DNA from: Chara braunii
Lineage: Eukaryota > Streptophyta > Charophyceae > Charales > Characeae
DNA length: 21,171 bases
Assembly (NCBI GenBank): GCA_003427395.1
Contig: BFEA01000056.1
Location: 3,141,062-3,162,232, forward strand
Reading direction: 5' to 3'
The notes beneath the pieces were generated by a model. It had not been told where the DNA came from, made no database searches, and worked only from the letters and a program-made list of their open reading frames with translations. The position numbers were made by a program, and so were the translations under genes. Shown piece by piece: positions 9,525 to 16,299 of this stretch; position 1 is the stretch's first letter, and each line of letters begins with the position of its first letter.

Positions 9525-9527
<3 letters not shown>

Positions 9528-9890
9528 CTTCCCCCCCTACCCCCGCCCCGCCACGCCCGTTTCTTTTACGTTGCTACTTCACATTTTTGTCGCCGTTTTT
9601 TTTTTTTTTTTTTGGCGCCCATTTTTTTGGGACTACCTGTCGCCAGTCGGTGGGTACCCCGCCTGACGCGGCGCGTTAAGGGCCGCGTCGGATTTTTCAA
9701 GCAGGGTGAGGTACTGGTGGTTTAACATGGCGGGTTAACCGGTGCGTCAGAAGAAAATACGTGGGAAAGGGCCTGGTGCTTTAAGGCAAACAGAGGGAGA
9801 CATTGAGGGCCTGTGTTATTGTTTCTCTTGTGTGTGTAGTTTTTCGTTGTTTCGGGAGGATGGGAAGGTGTGTGTTGAGAGAGAAGGAAG

Positions 9891-10048
9891 CCGCGAGAGT
9901 GAAGTATGTGTGCGTGTCCTGTTAGTCAATTGCAAATGGGTGGAAGGCAAATATATATATATATATCGTCACAAATATATATATATTTCAGCCTTCCACC
10001 CATTTGCAATTGACTAACAGGACACGCACACATACTTCACTCTCGCGG
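9891..10048. repeat. Perfect 58-bp inverted repeat with AT-rich spacer
   Basis: The left arm 9891-9948 starts CCGCGAGAGTGAAGTATGTG. It is an exact reverse complement of the right arm 9991-10048. The 42-base spacer is (AT)n-CGTCACAA-(AT)n and can itself pair, extending the hairpin. Read on the minus strand, the spacer contains TTTGTGACGATATATATA, the same block that follows the bulged hairpins. The TTTCAGCCT at the right-arm edge recurs directly before the hammerhead-like core. Outside 9891 and 10048 the similarity fades. Confidence 0.95.
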
Positions 10049-10049
10049 T

Positions 10050-10345
10050 ATTCTCCCTCTCTGCCTACGGTTTACCGGGCAGTTCTATTTGACGATATAT
10101 ATATATATATTTCAGCCTCCTGATGAGTCGGTGAAACTCCGACGAAACAGTTTGTCACAGCCCCTCGTTTGTTGTCCTCTTCTCTCTCTCTGCCTACGGT
10201 TTTACCGGGCATTTCTGTTTGTGACGATATATATATGACGAAACAGTTTGTCACAGCCCCTCGTTTGTTGTCCTCTTCTCTCTCTCTGCCTATGGTTTAC
10301 CGGGCAGTTCTATTTGTGACGATATATATGACGATATATATATAC
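10050..10345 (+). repeat. Tandem units carrying hairpin, (AT)n and ribozyme-derived sequence
   Basis: Three consecutive units of about 90-96 bases. Unit 0 (10050-10140) has the hairpin at 10061-10082, (AT)n, TTTCAGCCT and the 5' half of the hammerhead-like core. Unit 1 (10141-10236) begins GACGAAACAGTTTGTCACAG, then CCCCTCGTTTGTTGTCCTC, (TC)n, a hairpin (10190-10211, extra T in the loop) and TTTGTGACGATATAT. Unit 2 (10237-10328) repeats unit 1 closely, with its hairpin at 10286-10307. Unit 2 lacks the CTGATGA half because (AT)n is joined directly to GACGAAACAG. Degenerate GACGATATAT repeats follow to about 10345, then an A/T-rich stretch. Confidence 0.85.
10120..10156 (+). ncRNA. Hammerhead-ribozyme-like core
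   Basis: In order: CTGATGA (10120-10126), stem II GTCGG (10127-10131) pairing with CCGAC (10139-10143) around a TGAAACT loop, GAAA (10144-10147), stem III ACA (10147-10149) pairing with TGT (10153-10155) around a GTT loop, and the cleavage triplet GTC with C at 10156. All invariant core bases of the hammerhead family are present in the right order. The very short stem III resembles the minimal type I hammerheads reported in Penelope-like elements. Stem I, which should join the TTCAGCCTC before the core with the ACAGCCCC after it, does not pair. This may therefore be a damaged, chimeric or trans/dimer-dependent copy. Activity is inferred, not shown. Confidence 0.6.
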
Positions 10346-10621
10346 ATGTGACGATTTATATAATAATAATAAAAAATCCAAATAAACAATTTACTTGGAA
10401 AAAAGATTAGTATCAAGAGTGTGGTGAGACTCTTTTTTTCTAAACAAGTCCTCCCCGGAATAGAACGCACGGCCATTATTGCGGTATCTATTAGATTGAA
10501 CGTTGTACCAGATGTGATCCTACAGCAGCATGTTGTGTCGGTGATCGGAGCCATCTACACTGCTGAGTTGTTAGTGGTGGCTACTCGTACCACCACCACT
10601 AACACACCCAGGCAATGTTAA

Positions 10622-10770
10622 CCAAAAAAAAAAAAAAAAGGCATGTTGCATCAGATGATCGGACAGTATGTTTTCAAACATGACTGGGAAAAAGAGTACG
10701 CAGCCCGTGTTGCGTCGGATGATCAGACAGTATGTTTTCAAACAGCACTGGGAGAGGAGTATGCACCCCA
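10622..10770. repeat. A17 tract and 64-bp tandem duplication
   Basis: An A-run at 10623-10639 precedes two units starting at about 10642 and 10706. Both contain GATGATC(G/A)GACAGTATG and TTTTCAAACA, and end GAGTA(C/T)GCA(G/C)CCC. Both units translate to related peptides (MLHQMIGQYVFKHDWEKEY and VLRRMIRQYVFKQHWERS), but the 64-base period breaks the frame between them. A weaker relative of the unit's start (GCATGTTGTGTCGGTGATC) lies at about 10528. It could be a decayed coding repeat. The family is not recognised. Confidence 0.65.
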
Positions 10771-10904
10771 GTTTTTCCATGGAAGGAATGCACAACACTG
10801 TTGTGGGAGTGCCACCAAGCGCGGGAAAAAATGAAGGACAAGAAAAGTGCAAGTACAATACTGAAAGAAGAAAGAACCAAAATAATCCAAAACTCAAATG
10901 GAGG

Positions 10905-11070
10905 GCCAGCGGCGTAGCTCAGTGAATTGGTTTTCAAGAGGTCCTGGGTTCAATCTCCCACAGCCTTCTGCAGCGGGCTTGGTGTGTACCAGTTGAGATA
11001 GTTGGGGTGCCCCCGCCCCCCTGCCCCCCGTCCCCCCTGGTCTTGGTAGGAGCCTGGGTTCGACGTTTGG
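10905..11070 (+). mobile_element. tRNA-derived SINE-like sequence, degenerate
   Basis: An A-box-like TAGCTCAGTGAATTGG (10915-10930) and a B-box-like GGTTCAATCTCC (10947-10958) are in pol III order, but only 32 bases apart. That is about 12 fewer than in a normal tRNA, so the anticodon region is shortened. The T-arm TGGG/CCCA is recognisable. A second tRNA-like segment follows (CAGTTGAGATAGTTGG near 10989 and GGTTCGACGTT near 11056), separated by a C-rich tract. No oligo(A) tail is seen. It is probably an old dimeric or composite SINE rather than a functional tRNA gene. Confidence 0.5.
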
Positions 11071-11457
11071 CCCTTGTCCCTGCCATCCCTAACCCGGTGT
11101 TAGGAAGCTTAAGTACTACTCCCTGCATAGAGTGGAGTAGAGAAGAAAAAGTACCCTTTCCGGCATAGAGTAGAGGTGCGTGCGCATGGACATCCTCCCT
11201 CAGATATATGGTTAGATAGAGCGCGGTATGTCGGTAGCTAGTGTGAGGTGAAAGAATAGAGAGAAGAACATAGCGCGTAGTATTATCAAAAAAGCGGGAA
11301 TGAAACCAATGGTGACTGGTTGTTTCATATCAGGACGCCCAGGTAACCCTGGTTTCCCGGGCGGTCCGCCTGTGCAAGGACCAGGGAAGGTACCCCCCGG
11401 AAAATAAACGGAACAACGTTTGCCTCAGGGTCACATCGAAATTGCATTCTGGCCCGC

Positions 11458-11547
11458 GGGCCCTATCTCAGTTGGTGAAGCACAGAAGTTGCATTCAGGA
11501 GGTCGTGGGTTCAATCCCCAAAAAAAAAAAAAAAAAAAAAAAAAAAG
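11458..11547 (+). mobile_element. tRNA head fused directly to oligo(A): SINE or tRNA retropseudogene
   Basis: A tRNA-like sequence starts GGGCCCTATCTCAGTTGGTG, with an A-box-like segment. It ends in a well-formed T-arm GTGGG-TTCAATC-CCCA (about 11506-11520) that contains the B box GGTTCAATCCC. It then runs directly into about 26-28 A residues. The 3' acceptor strand that would pair with GGGCCC is absent, so it cannot be a normal tRNA gene. Truncation after the T-arm followed by oligo(A) points to retroposition. Confidence 0.6.
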
Positions 11548-11571
11548 AGTTTTGTTTCGTTTGTTGATACA

Positions 11572-11692
11572 AGTGAGAGAGAGAGAGAGAGAAGAAGAGA
11601 GAGAGAGAGAGAGAGGGGGGGAGAGAGAGAGAGAGAAAAAAAAAAAAAAAAAAAAAAAGAGAGAGAGAATTTAAGAGAGAGAGAGAGACTCC
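11572..11692. repeat. Compound GA / A-rich microsatellite
   Basis: (GA)n blocks at about 11574-11612 and 11620-11636, an A-run at 11636-11658 and further (GA)n to 11689. All long frames here are low-complexity products of this tract. Confidence 0.95.
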
Positions 11693-11917
11693 GCCCGAGT
11701 CGAAAGGGCCTATCCAAACAAGCGGTATGGACGTGAGCACACACAAAACAGACCATAGTTTATGAAGCCCTTTGCTTGGTTGGAATCCCCCTTTCATTGG
11801 GGCTATAGTTGAACTTTTTGGTTTTCGATTATTCCGCCACCCTTTCGTTCCTTCCTTCGCCTTTTCTCGACCGTACCGATTCTTCTCACCTGTTGTCCCT
11901 TCCTTTTCCTCCAGTAT

Positions 11918-11918
11918 G

Positions 11919-11949
<31 letters not shown>

Positions 11950-11950
11950 T
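11918..11950. repeat. CT microsatellite with T-run
   Basis: (TC)n followed by T10, possibly the inverse counterpart of the GA/A tract about 300 bases upstream. Confidence 0.85.
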
Positions 11951-12084
11951 CATGCTTCTCTTGTATATTTCCCCCTTTCCAAATTCTTCAGTCTGATCCA
12001 TGATGAGTTCAATTCACTCTTTTTTTTTTGGACTGATGCTCCCCAGAAAGGATATGGAGCTGTAGCCAAAAGGGCCCGATTTGG

Positions 12085-12085
12085 G

Positions 12086-12118
<33 letters not shown>
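12085..12118 (+). repeat. Long oligo(A) tract
   Basis: An uninterrupted A-run of about 34 bases after GGGCCCGATTTGGG. It may be the tail of a retroposed sequence on the + strand, but I cannot define a tRNA-like or LINE-like body upstream of it. Confidence 0.8.
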
Positions 12119-12119
<1 letters not shown>

Positions 12120-12232
12120 ACTCGTGCCAGACAGCTGGTGCCTGCTTCAAGCTGCTTGTGGTACTTTCCACAGATCGAACACAGCACTATTACGGGGGCT
12201 GTTGTGCTTGGAATGCCTGCGTCTGTGTTTTC
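12120..12232 (-). CDS. Coding-like fragment with Cys pairs, unrecognised
   Basis: A minus-strand frame reads ENTDAGIPSTTAPVIVLCSI, then CGKYHKQLEAGTSCLARV, before it runs into the oligo(A/T) tract. The CSIC...C spacing recalls a small zinc-binding motif, but a fourth ligand is not evident. A neighbouring frame also yields basic Cys/His-containing sequence. There is no start codon in good context. It is more likely a fragment than a gene, and chance is possible. Confidence 0.15.
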
Positions 12233-12464
12233 CACAGGTGAGAGATATTTTCCGGGTGCCTTCTGCGTCTGCGATCGCGGCGTGAACCTGCAGTTCCGGT
12301 GTTGCTGCGTGTTGTGCCGTACCGATGTCCCACCCCATTGCTGTTTTTTTTTTGTTTTTTTTTAATTAAGTGCAGATGTTCTACTGTTACATCGTGCCTG
12401 TGCTTAATACAATGATTACAATCGTGTTAGAGGCCTGGCCATGTGCATGCTTAAAAGTTAAAGG

Positions 12465-12695
12465 TTAATACGATTGTGCCGAGTGACTGGCTCGCCATAC
12501 TCTGTGACTGCTTAAACCATCAGCACATGGCCTCAGACAGCTGGAGAAGCTGTTCTGAGCATCTCCGGAAATTTAGGAGGCTCAGCGCCGTAGATAAAAT
12601 AAAATGAATCGGTGGTGGGCGGCCTCCGAAAGGGGCCCGCGGCCGATAGCTGGGCCAAGTACTGGCGGTTTAATACTATCGTGTCGAGTGCCTGG
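12465..12695. repeat. 26-bp direct repeat pair
   Basis: 12465-12490 and 12670-12695 agree at 22 of 26 positions (TTAATAC..AT.GTG.CGAGTG.CTGG). A weaker third relative lies near 12410-12440. They may be remains of a dispersed element. The stretch 12235-12760 shows no supported gene. Confidence 0.6.
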
Positions 12696-12765
12696 TTGTG
12701 TTGTTGCCAACTAGCCCTACCTCCTCCCTGCCCACCCAATTGCATGTGAGTGTTTGCCCACTCGG

Positions 12766-12810
12766 AACAGGGATTGAACTTTTTTTTTTTTTTTAACAGG
12801 GATTGAACTT
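12766..12810 (-). repeat. Oligo(T) between 15-base direct repeats
   Basis: AACAGGGATTGAACT at 12766-12780 is repeated exactly at 12795-12809, with a run of T between them. On the minus strand the repeated block is AGTTCAATCCCTGTT, which resembles a tRNA T-arm/B box. It could be a bare oligo(A) retro-insertion with a target-site duplication, or two T-arm fragments. Confidence 0.6.
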
Positions 12811-12824
12811 TGAAGTTAGTTATG

Positions 12825-12978
12825 TTTTTTTTTTTTTTTTTTGAGATATCGTCATTCATTGAGCTGACTGGCCCCAGGTAATTCAGATTGATTTAATACC
12901 GTTCATCTGATTGCAGCTGGATTTGAACCTGGGTCTGTACTTCAACGGTTCATTGGGTGTACCAACTGAGCTAGGCCC
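12825..12978 (-). mobile_element. tRNA-derived SINE, family 1 copy A
   Basis: On the minus strand the element begins GGGCCTAGCTCAGTTGGTAC (from 12978). It has an A box TAGCTCAGTTGG (12973-12962) and a B box GGTTCAAATCC (12929-12919). A body follows that includes CTGAATTACCTGGGG and GATATCTCAA, and it ends in an A18 tail (12842-12825). The spacing between boxes is that of a tRNA. The same head, body and junction to oligo(A) recur at 17786-17968, which shows a mobile family. The source tRNA is not determined. LINE machinery would be needed in trans. Confidence 0.8.
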
Positions 12979-13020
12979 GTTGGTACCTCAAAAGCGTTAT
13001 AGAGAGAGTATGGTGGACCA

Positions 13021-13045
13021 AAAAAAAAAAAAAAAAAAAAAAAAA
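13021..13045 (+). repeat. Oligo(A) tract
   Basis: A25 following AGTATGGTGGACC. No tRNA-like or LINE-like body is identifiable upstream, because the neighbour is the minus-strand SINE. Confidence 0.85.
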
Positions 13046-13630
13046 GACCATATCGTGGACCCTACTCTTTTAGTCACGCCTGAGTCTCTGTTTGTCCCAG
13101 TATGGGCATGTCGTCTTTCTCTATTTCTTCATTTGGATAGTGTTTACTTGGATTTCTGTACGACACTCTTGTTTTGAAGTTCGAATTCGTGCAAGTCTCT
13201 TTTCGGCGAAACGTTTTCGCATATGGATGTTGCTTGCTATTTGCTGATATCTGATGGAATAGTTACGTTGTGTTGCTGTATCTCGTGTTTGGAGGCGACC
13301 TTGGAATTGGCGTGAGAACAAGACGGATGTGCCACGTGAATGATGTTGAGATGTAGGACTACCGGTAGGTGCTGATGGCGTGGCAAATGGGATGATACTG
13401 TCTATGGATGTTTGAGAGCTTAACGGTTGAGGTTTGACGGTCCACGGCCTCGCCGCTTTCACTTTTCAAGTGAACCACGTTCATCGTGTATGCATGTTGT
13501 ATGTTAGCTCGCATATATACACGATATATAACAGATTGGTATGAGTGGGGCCGAGATCGAACCTCGATGGTGGGGATATGTAGCTCTACGGGACAATGCA
13601 TGGAGGATGGGAGGGTAGGGGAGTAATTCA
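13046..13630. other. No supported gene
   Basis: Only short minus-strand frames without motifs. A minus-strand B-box-like GAGGTTCGATCTC sits near 13553-13566 without a convincing A box. Confidence 0.45.
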
Positions 13631-13880
13631 TTCAGTCTCGTGCGTGGAGTTGCCACACACCCAATCGCCGGTTCAATCCCTTGCAGGGTTGTGTGTAATG
13701 TGTGCGCATGCTGCAGCCATGCAGGGGCGGGGTGGATATCATGGCCGGTATGGTTCCACAAGGTAACGCCTCGCCACGACTGCAGTGGCCGAGGCATCTG
13801 GCTGTTGAGCTAGAGATGTCCGGTTCGATTCCTTGAAGGGTCGACCAGAGTTGTAAGCACAGAGTGTGTGCGGAGGACCG
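13631..13880 (+). mobile_element. Two tandem tRNA-like units (SINE-like)
   Basis: Unit 1 has a B box GGTTCAATCCC (13670-13680), then TTGCAGGGT and GTGTGTAATGTGTGCGCA. Unit 2 has an A-box-like TGGCCGAGGCATCTGG (13786-13801), as in class II Leu/Ser tRNAs, and a B box GGTTCGATTCC (13822-13832), then TTGAAGGGT and a TTGTAAGCACAGAGTGTGTG stretch. The two downstream segments are related, so the units appear to be copies about 152 bases apart. T-stems are weak and there is no oligo(A) tail, so neither is a functional tRNA gene. Confidence 0.5.
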
Positions 13881-14732
13881 GAGAGAAGGGAAGCAGATGA
13901 TTTTTTGGTGTAGTATGATGAGCCTATGAGGCGAGGCAATGTTTGGTACATGTTTAGTACGAGTTTAGTACTTGTCACTTTAGTAGTGAGGCGAAAGGGT
14001 GATGATTGAGGATTACTGGACGCCACGGACACTAAATGTGCACTTTGAGATGTACTGCCTCGTGTCGCAAGCATTGATTTGTTTTGATATGCTTCCTTTT
14101 ACATCTGGATCGACGGTGTGCACCCCCATGTAGGCCACGGTATGCTGGTTTTGGCGCACATTGGAAAAACAATCTACGTTATGAAAACAAGAATGAAAAA
14201 TAGAAAAATTACAAGGCTATGATCTGGGCGGCTGGGACCGCCCCTGGTCCATGAGTGGCCTTCGAGCAAGTTTGACCCATCCAGGTCTAGTTGACGCCAT
14301 GGGAACAAAAGGGGGGGGAGGGGGGGGGGGCGNGGAAGGGGAAGGAGGGGCACTGTGGTGTGGGGCTGGTAGGCCCTCTATTTCAGGCCAGTAGGCGCTC
14401 TTCGAAGGTAAGTTTTGTTGTTGTTTCTGTTTTTGTTATTGTTGTTCATTTGCTGCTTTGTTCTTCTTTTTAATTTTATTTTCTCAGTTTTCTGCTACGT
14501 TACCGGATCGGACGTCCGAGACCCCCCTGACCGTCAGGGACTGTCCAATCGGACAACCAGTTGGCCGTCCGATGGGGACCTACGTCCGATTCAAAAAAAA
14601 AATAGAGGGGGGGGTGCTTGGACAGGGACTTGGGCAGCGCGGAGGTGGACTGCAGGGACAGGCAAAGCGGGGGCGCCGGCCAGAAGAAAAGACTTATTGG
14701 AGGCCCTACCGGCCTCCAAAAGCAAAAAAAAA
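13881..14732. other. No supported gene; G-run with an undetermined base
   Basis: No gene, box or element is supported. 14311-14345 is a long G-run and contains the only N of the window (14333). A/T-rich low-complexity sequence follows at 14410-14490. Confidence 0.5.
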
Positions 14733-14784
14733 GGGCCCAATCTGGGCCGTCAGATCTCCAAGATCGACGGCCCAAAATGGGCTC
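14733..14784. promoter_or_regulatory. Inverted repeat of TGGGCC/GGCCCA boxes
   Basis: A left arm GGGCCCAATCTGGGCCGTC is followed by AGATCTCCAAGATC and a right arm GACGGCCCAAAATGGGCTC, giving an imperfect stem of about 25 bp. TGGGCY (site II) boxes are known in promoters of plant housekeeping genes, and several lie here. No gene start follows: downstream is the CCT-rich tract. It could be a promoter fragment or a small foldback element. Confidence 0.35.
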
Positions 14785-14947
14785 TTTTAATTCGAATTGG
14801 GGTCCCATGTGCCCTCACCCACGCATCTTGGCCTGCATGCTGTCACCGGAGTTCAGTGTTGCCATTGCCGAACTCCGACGTCGTCCAGCGCAACCCCACA
14901 CGCCATCGCCCGCCCGCTCCACAAGAGCCACCTTCCCTTCGTGTATC

Positions 14948-15540
14948 TCCTACTCCTCCTCCTCCTCCTCCCACTTCGCGTATCCTCCTCCTTCCGCTTC
15001 TCCTCTCCTCCTCCTCCTTTTCGTCCTCCTCTTCCTTCTATTCCTCCTCCTCCTCCTCCTCCTCCTCCTCCTCCTCCTCTGAGTCGTTGTCGTTGTCCTC
15101 GCTTCTCCTGCTCCACCTCTTCCTCCTCCTCCTCGTCCCTTTCCTATTCTTCTTCGTCCTCCTCCCCTCCTTGTCATTCTTCTCCTCCTACTCCTTGTCC
15201 TCTTCTTCTTCTTCCTCATCCTCCTCTTCTTCTTCCTCCTCTCCCTCCTCCTCCATCACCGCGGCCTCCTCCTCCTCCTCCTCCTCCTCCATCGTAGGGG
15301 CCTCGTCCATGGCCGCGGACAATCAGTTCGGGCCCCTCCCAGTCCTCCTCCTCCTCCTCTATCGTTGGGGCCTCCTCCTCCTCCTCCTCTTCTTCTTCGT
15401 CGTCCTCCTAATCCTCCATCGTCGCGGCCTCCTCCTGCTCCGCTTCTTCTTCTTCCTCCTCGTCCCACCGATCCTCGTCGTCCTACTCCTCATTCTCCTC
15501 ATCCTCCTCATCTCTCCTCCTCCACCTCCACCCCTGCTGC
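14948..15540. repeat. Long CCT/TTC-rich polypyrimidine tract
   Basis: About 590 bases made almost wholly of TCC, CCT and TTC triplets with a few interruptions, including a pure CCT block at 15045-15079. In all three + frames it stays open for hundreds of codons (poly-Ser, poly-Pro, poly-Leu), and on the minus strand it gives Arg/Gly/Glu runs. These are by-products of the repeat. The mirror-symmetric polypurine/polypyrimidine composition could adopt triplex DNA. Confidence 0.9.
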
Positions 15541-15656
15541 CGCGGACCTGCCGCCATCCCTAGCCGCGGCAGGCATTTCCCCTTCTCTCCATCATTTTCC
15601 ACATCGTCATCTACCCTCCCCTCCTCCGTTTCTGTTCTTTTTCTTTCTTTCTTTCA

Positions 15657-15778
15657 ATCCCATCAACCAAATCAATCGGTTTAATGGGATCTTCGATTGA
15701 TTGATTCATTGATTGATATATCAAGATCTTATCGAATCAATCGATTCGATGGGATCTTCGATTGATTGATTGATTGAA
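15657..15778. repeat. GATT-rich repeat with 23-bp direct duplication
   Basis: ATGGGATCTTCGATTGATTG plus ATT occurs at 15684-15706 and 15749-15771. ATCCCAT at 15657-15663 is inverted relative to ATGGGAT at 15684-15690. The remainder is (GATT)n. It may be the edge of a short foldback element. Confidence 0.7.
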
Positions 15779-16089
15779 ATTTGAAACAGGAAAGAGAAGC
15801 GGGGAGGACCGGCGGAGGTGATGTGTACATGCAGCGATTGCTGCACCTACTGCAACCACTCCATCAGACAAAGCAGCGGCAGTTGCTGCATATGCTGAAG
15901 TTGCGGACTGCAGCAGTGGCCCCTCCATTGAACCCCCGCAACCACCCAACCCGAACCCCTCCCACACCCCAAAGCCTGTTTCTATTTTATTTTATTTTAT
16001 TGCTCAGAATGGCCCCAAATTGTTTTTGGGGGGTCCTCTTGCAGTGCGCAGACCCCCTCACACTCTCCCCCCCCCGCCTTCTGTTACAA

Positions 16090-16230
16090 TCCTTGCGAAT
16101 TTCGAAGTACACATCCATCAGAAAGTTCAATGCCGTCCAATTGCAAAAAGAAATGAATGAACTTGAGAGGAGAGAGAGGGAAAGAAGAAGAAGAAGACGA
16201 GGAAAGATGTACACCAGCAAAGACCAATGA
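16090..16230 (+). CDS. Possible 3'-terminal exon, basic helix
   Basis: The frame reads LRISKYTSIRKFNAVQLQKE, then a strongly charged MNELERRERERRRRRRGKMY and TSKDQ, ending in TGA at 16228-16230. A C-rich tract and several AG acceptors (for example TTTCGAAG before 16107) lie upstream. An AATAAA lies 63 bases downstream, which fits a last exon. The Arg-rich helix is partly encoded by GAGA/AGAAGA simple sequence, so chance remains a serious alternative. Protein not recognised. Confidence 0.25.
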   Translation, partial: SLRISKYTSIRKFNAVQLQKEMNELERRERERRRRRRGKMYTSKDQ

Positions 16231-16292
16231 GAATTCCCTTCTTCTTCACCAACCACTCTCCTCCTCCTTTTCTCCTCCCCTCTTACTCAAAC

Positions 16293-16298
16293 AATAAA
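16293..16298 (+). promoter_or_regulatory. Candidate poly(A) signal AATAAA
   Basis: An AATAAA inside an AAT-rich stretch, 63 bases after the stop at 16230. It is suggestive only in combination with the candidate terminal exon. Confidence 0.25.
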
Positions 16299-16299
16299 T

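Noticed and set aside
10237-10262. Second copy of GACGAAACAGTTTGTCAC as a ribozyme
   Set aside because: It lacks CTGATGA and the 5' strand of stem II, so it is only a half-core.
10911-10965. Functional tRNA gene
   Set aside because: The distance between A and B boxes is too short, and there is no acceptor stem or anticodon arm.
12115-12128. GGCACGAG (minus strand) next to oligo(A/T) as a cDNA-library adaptor remnant
   Set aside because: It matches a known linker word by only eight bases, with the surrounding sequence continuous, so coincidence is more likely.
13781-13835. Functional Leu/Ser-type tRNA gene
   Set aside because: The T-stem does not pair and no acceptor stem is formed.
14415-15563. 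Longest open frame of the window (382 codons, + strand)
   Set aside because: Most of it is Ser/Pro/Leu runs produced by the CCT/TTC tract, and all three + frames are open there. There is no domain and no plausible start.
15781-16230. Whole 149-codon + strand frame as one gene
   Set aside because: The N-terminal half is low-complexity and crosses a C-run. Only the last part with a downstream AATAAA is kept, as a weak exon.
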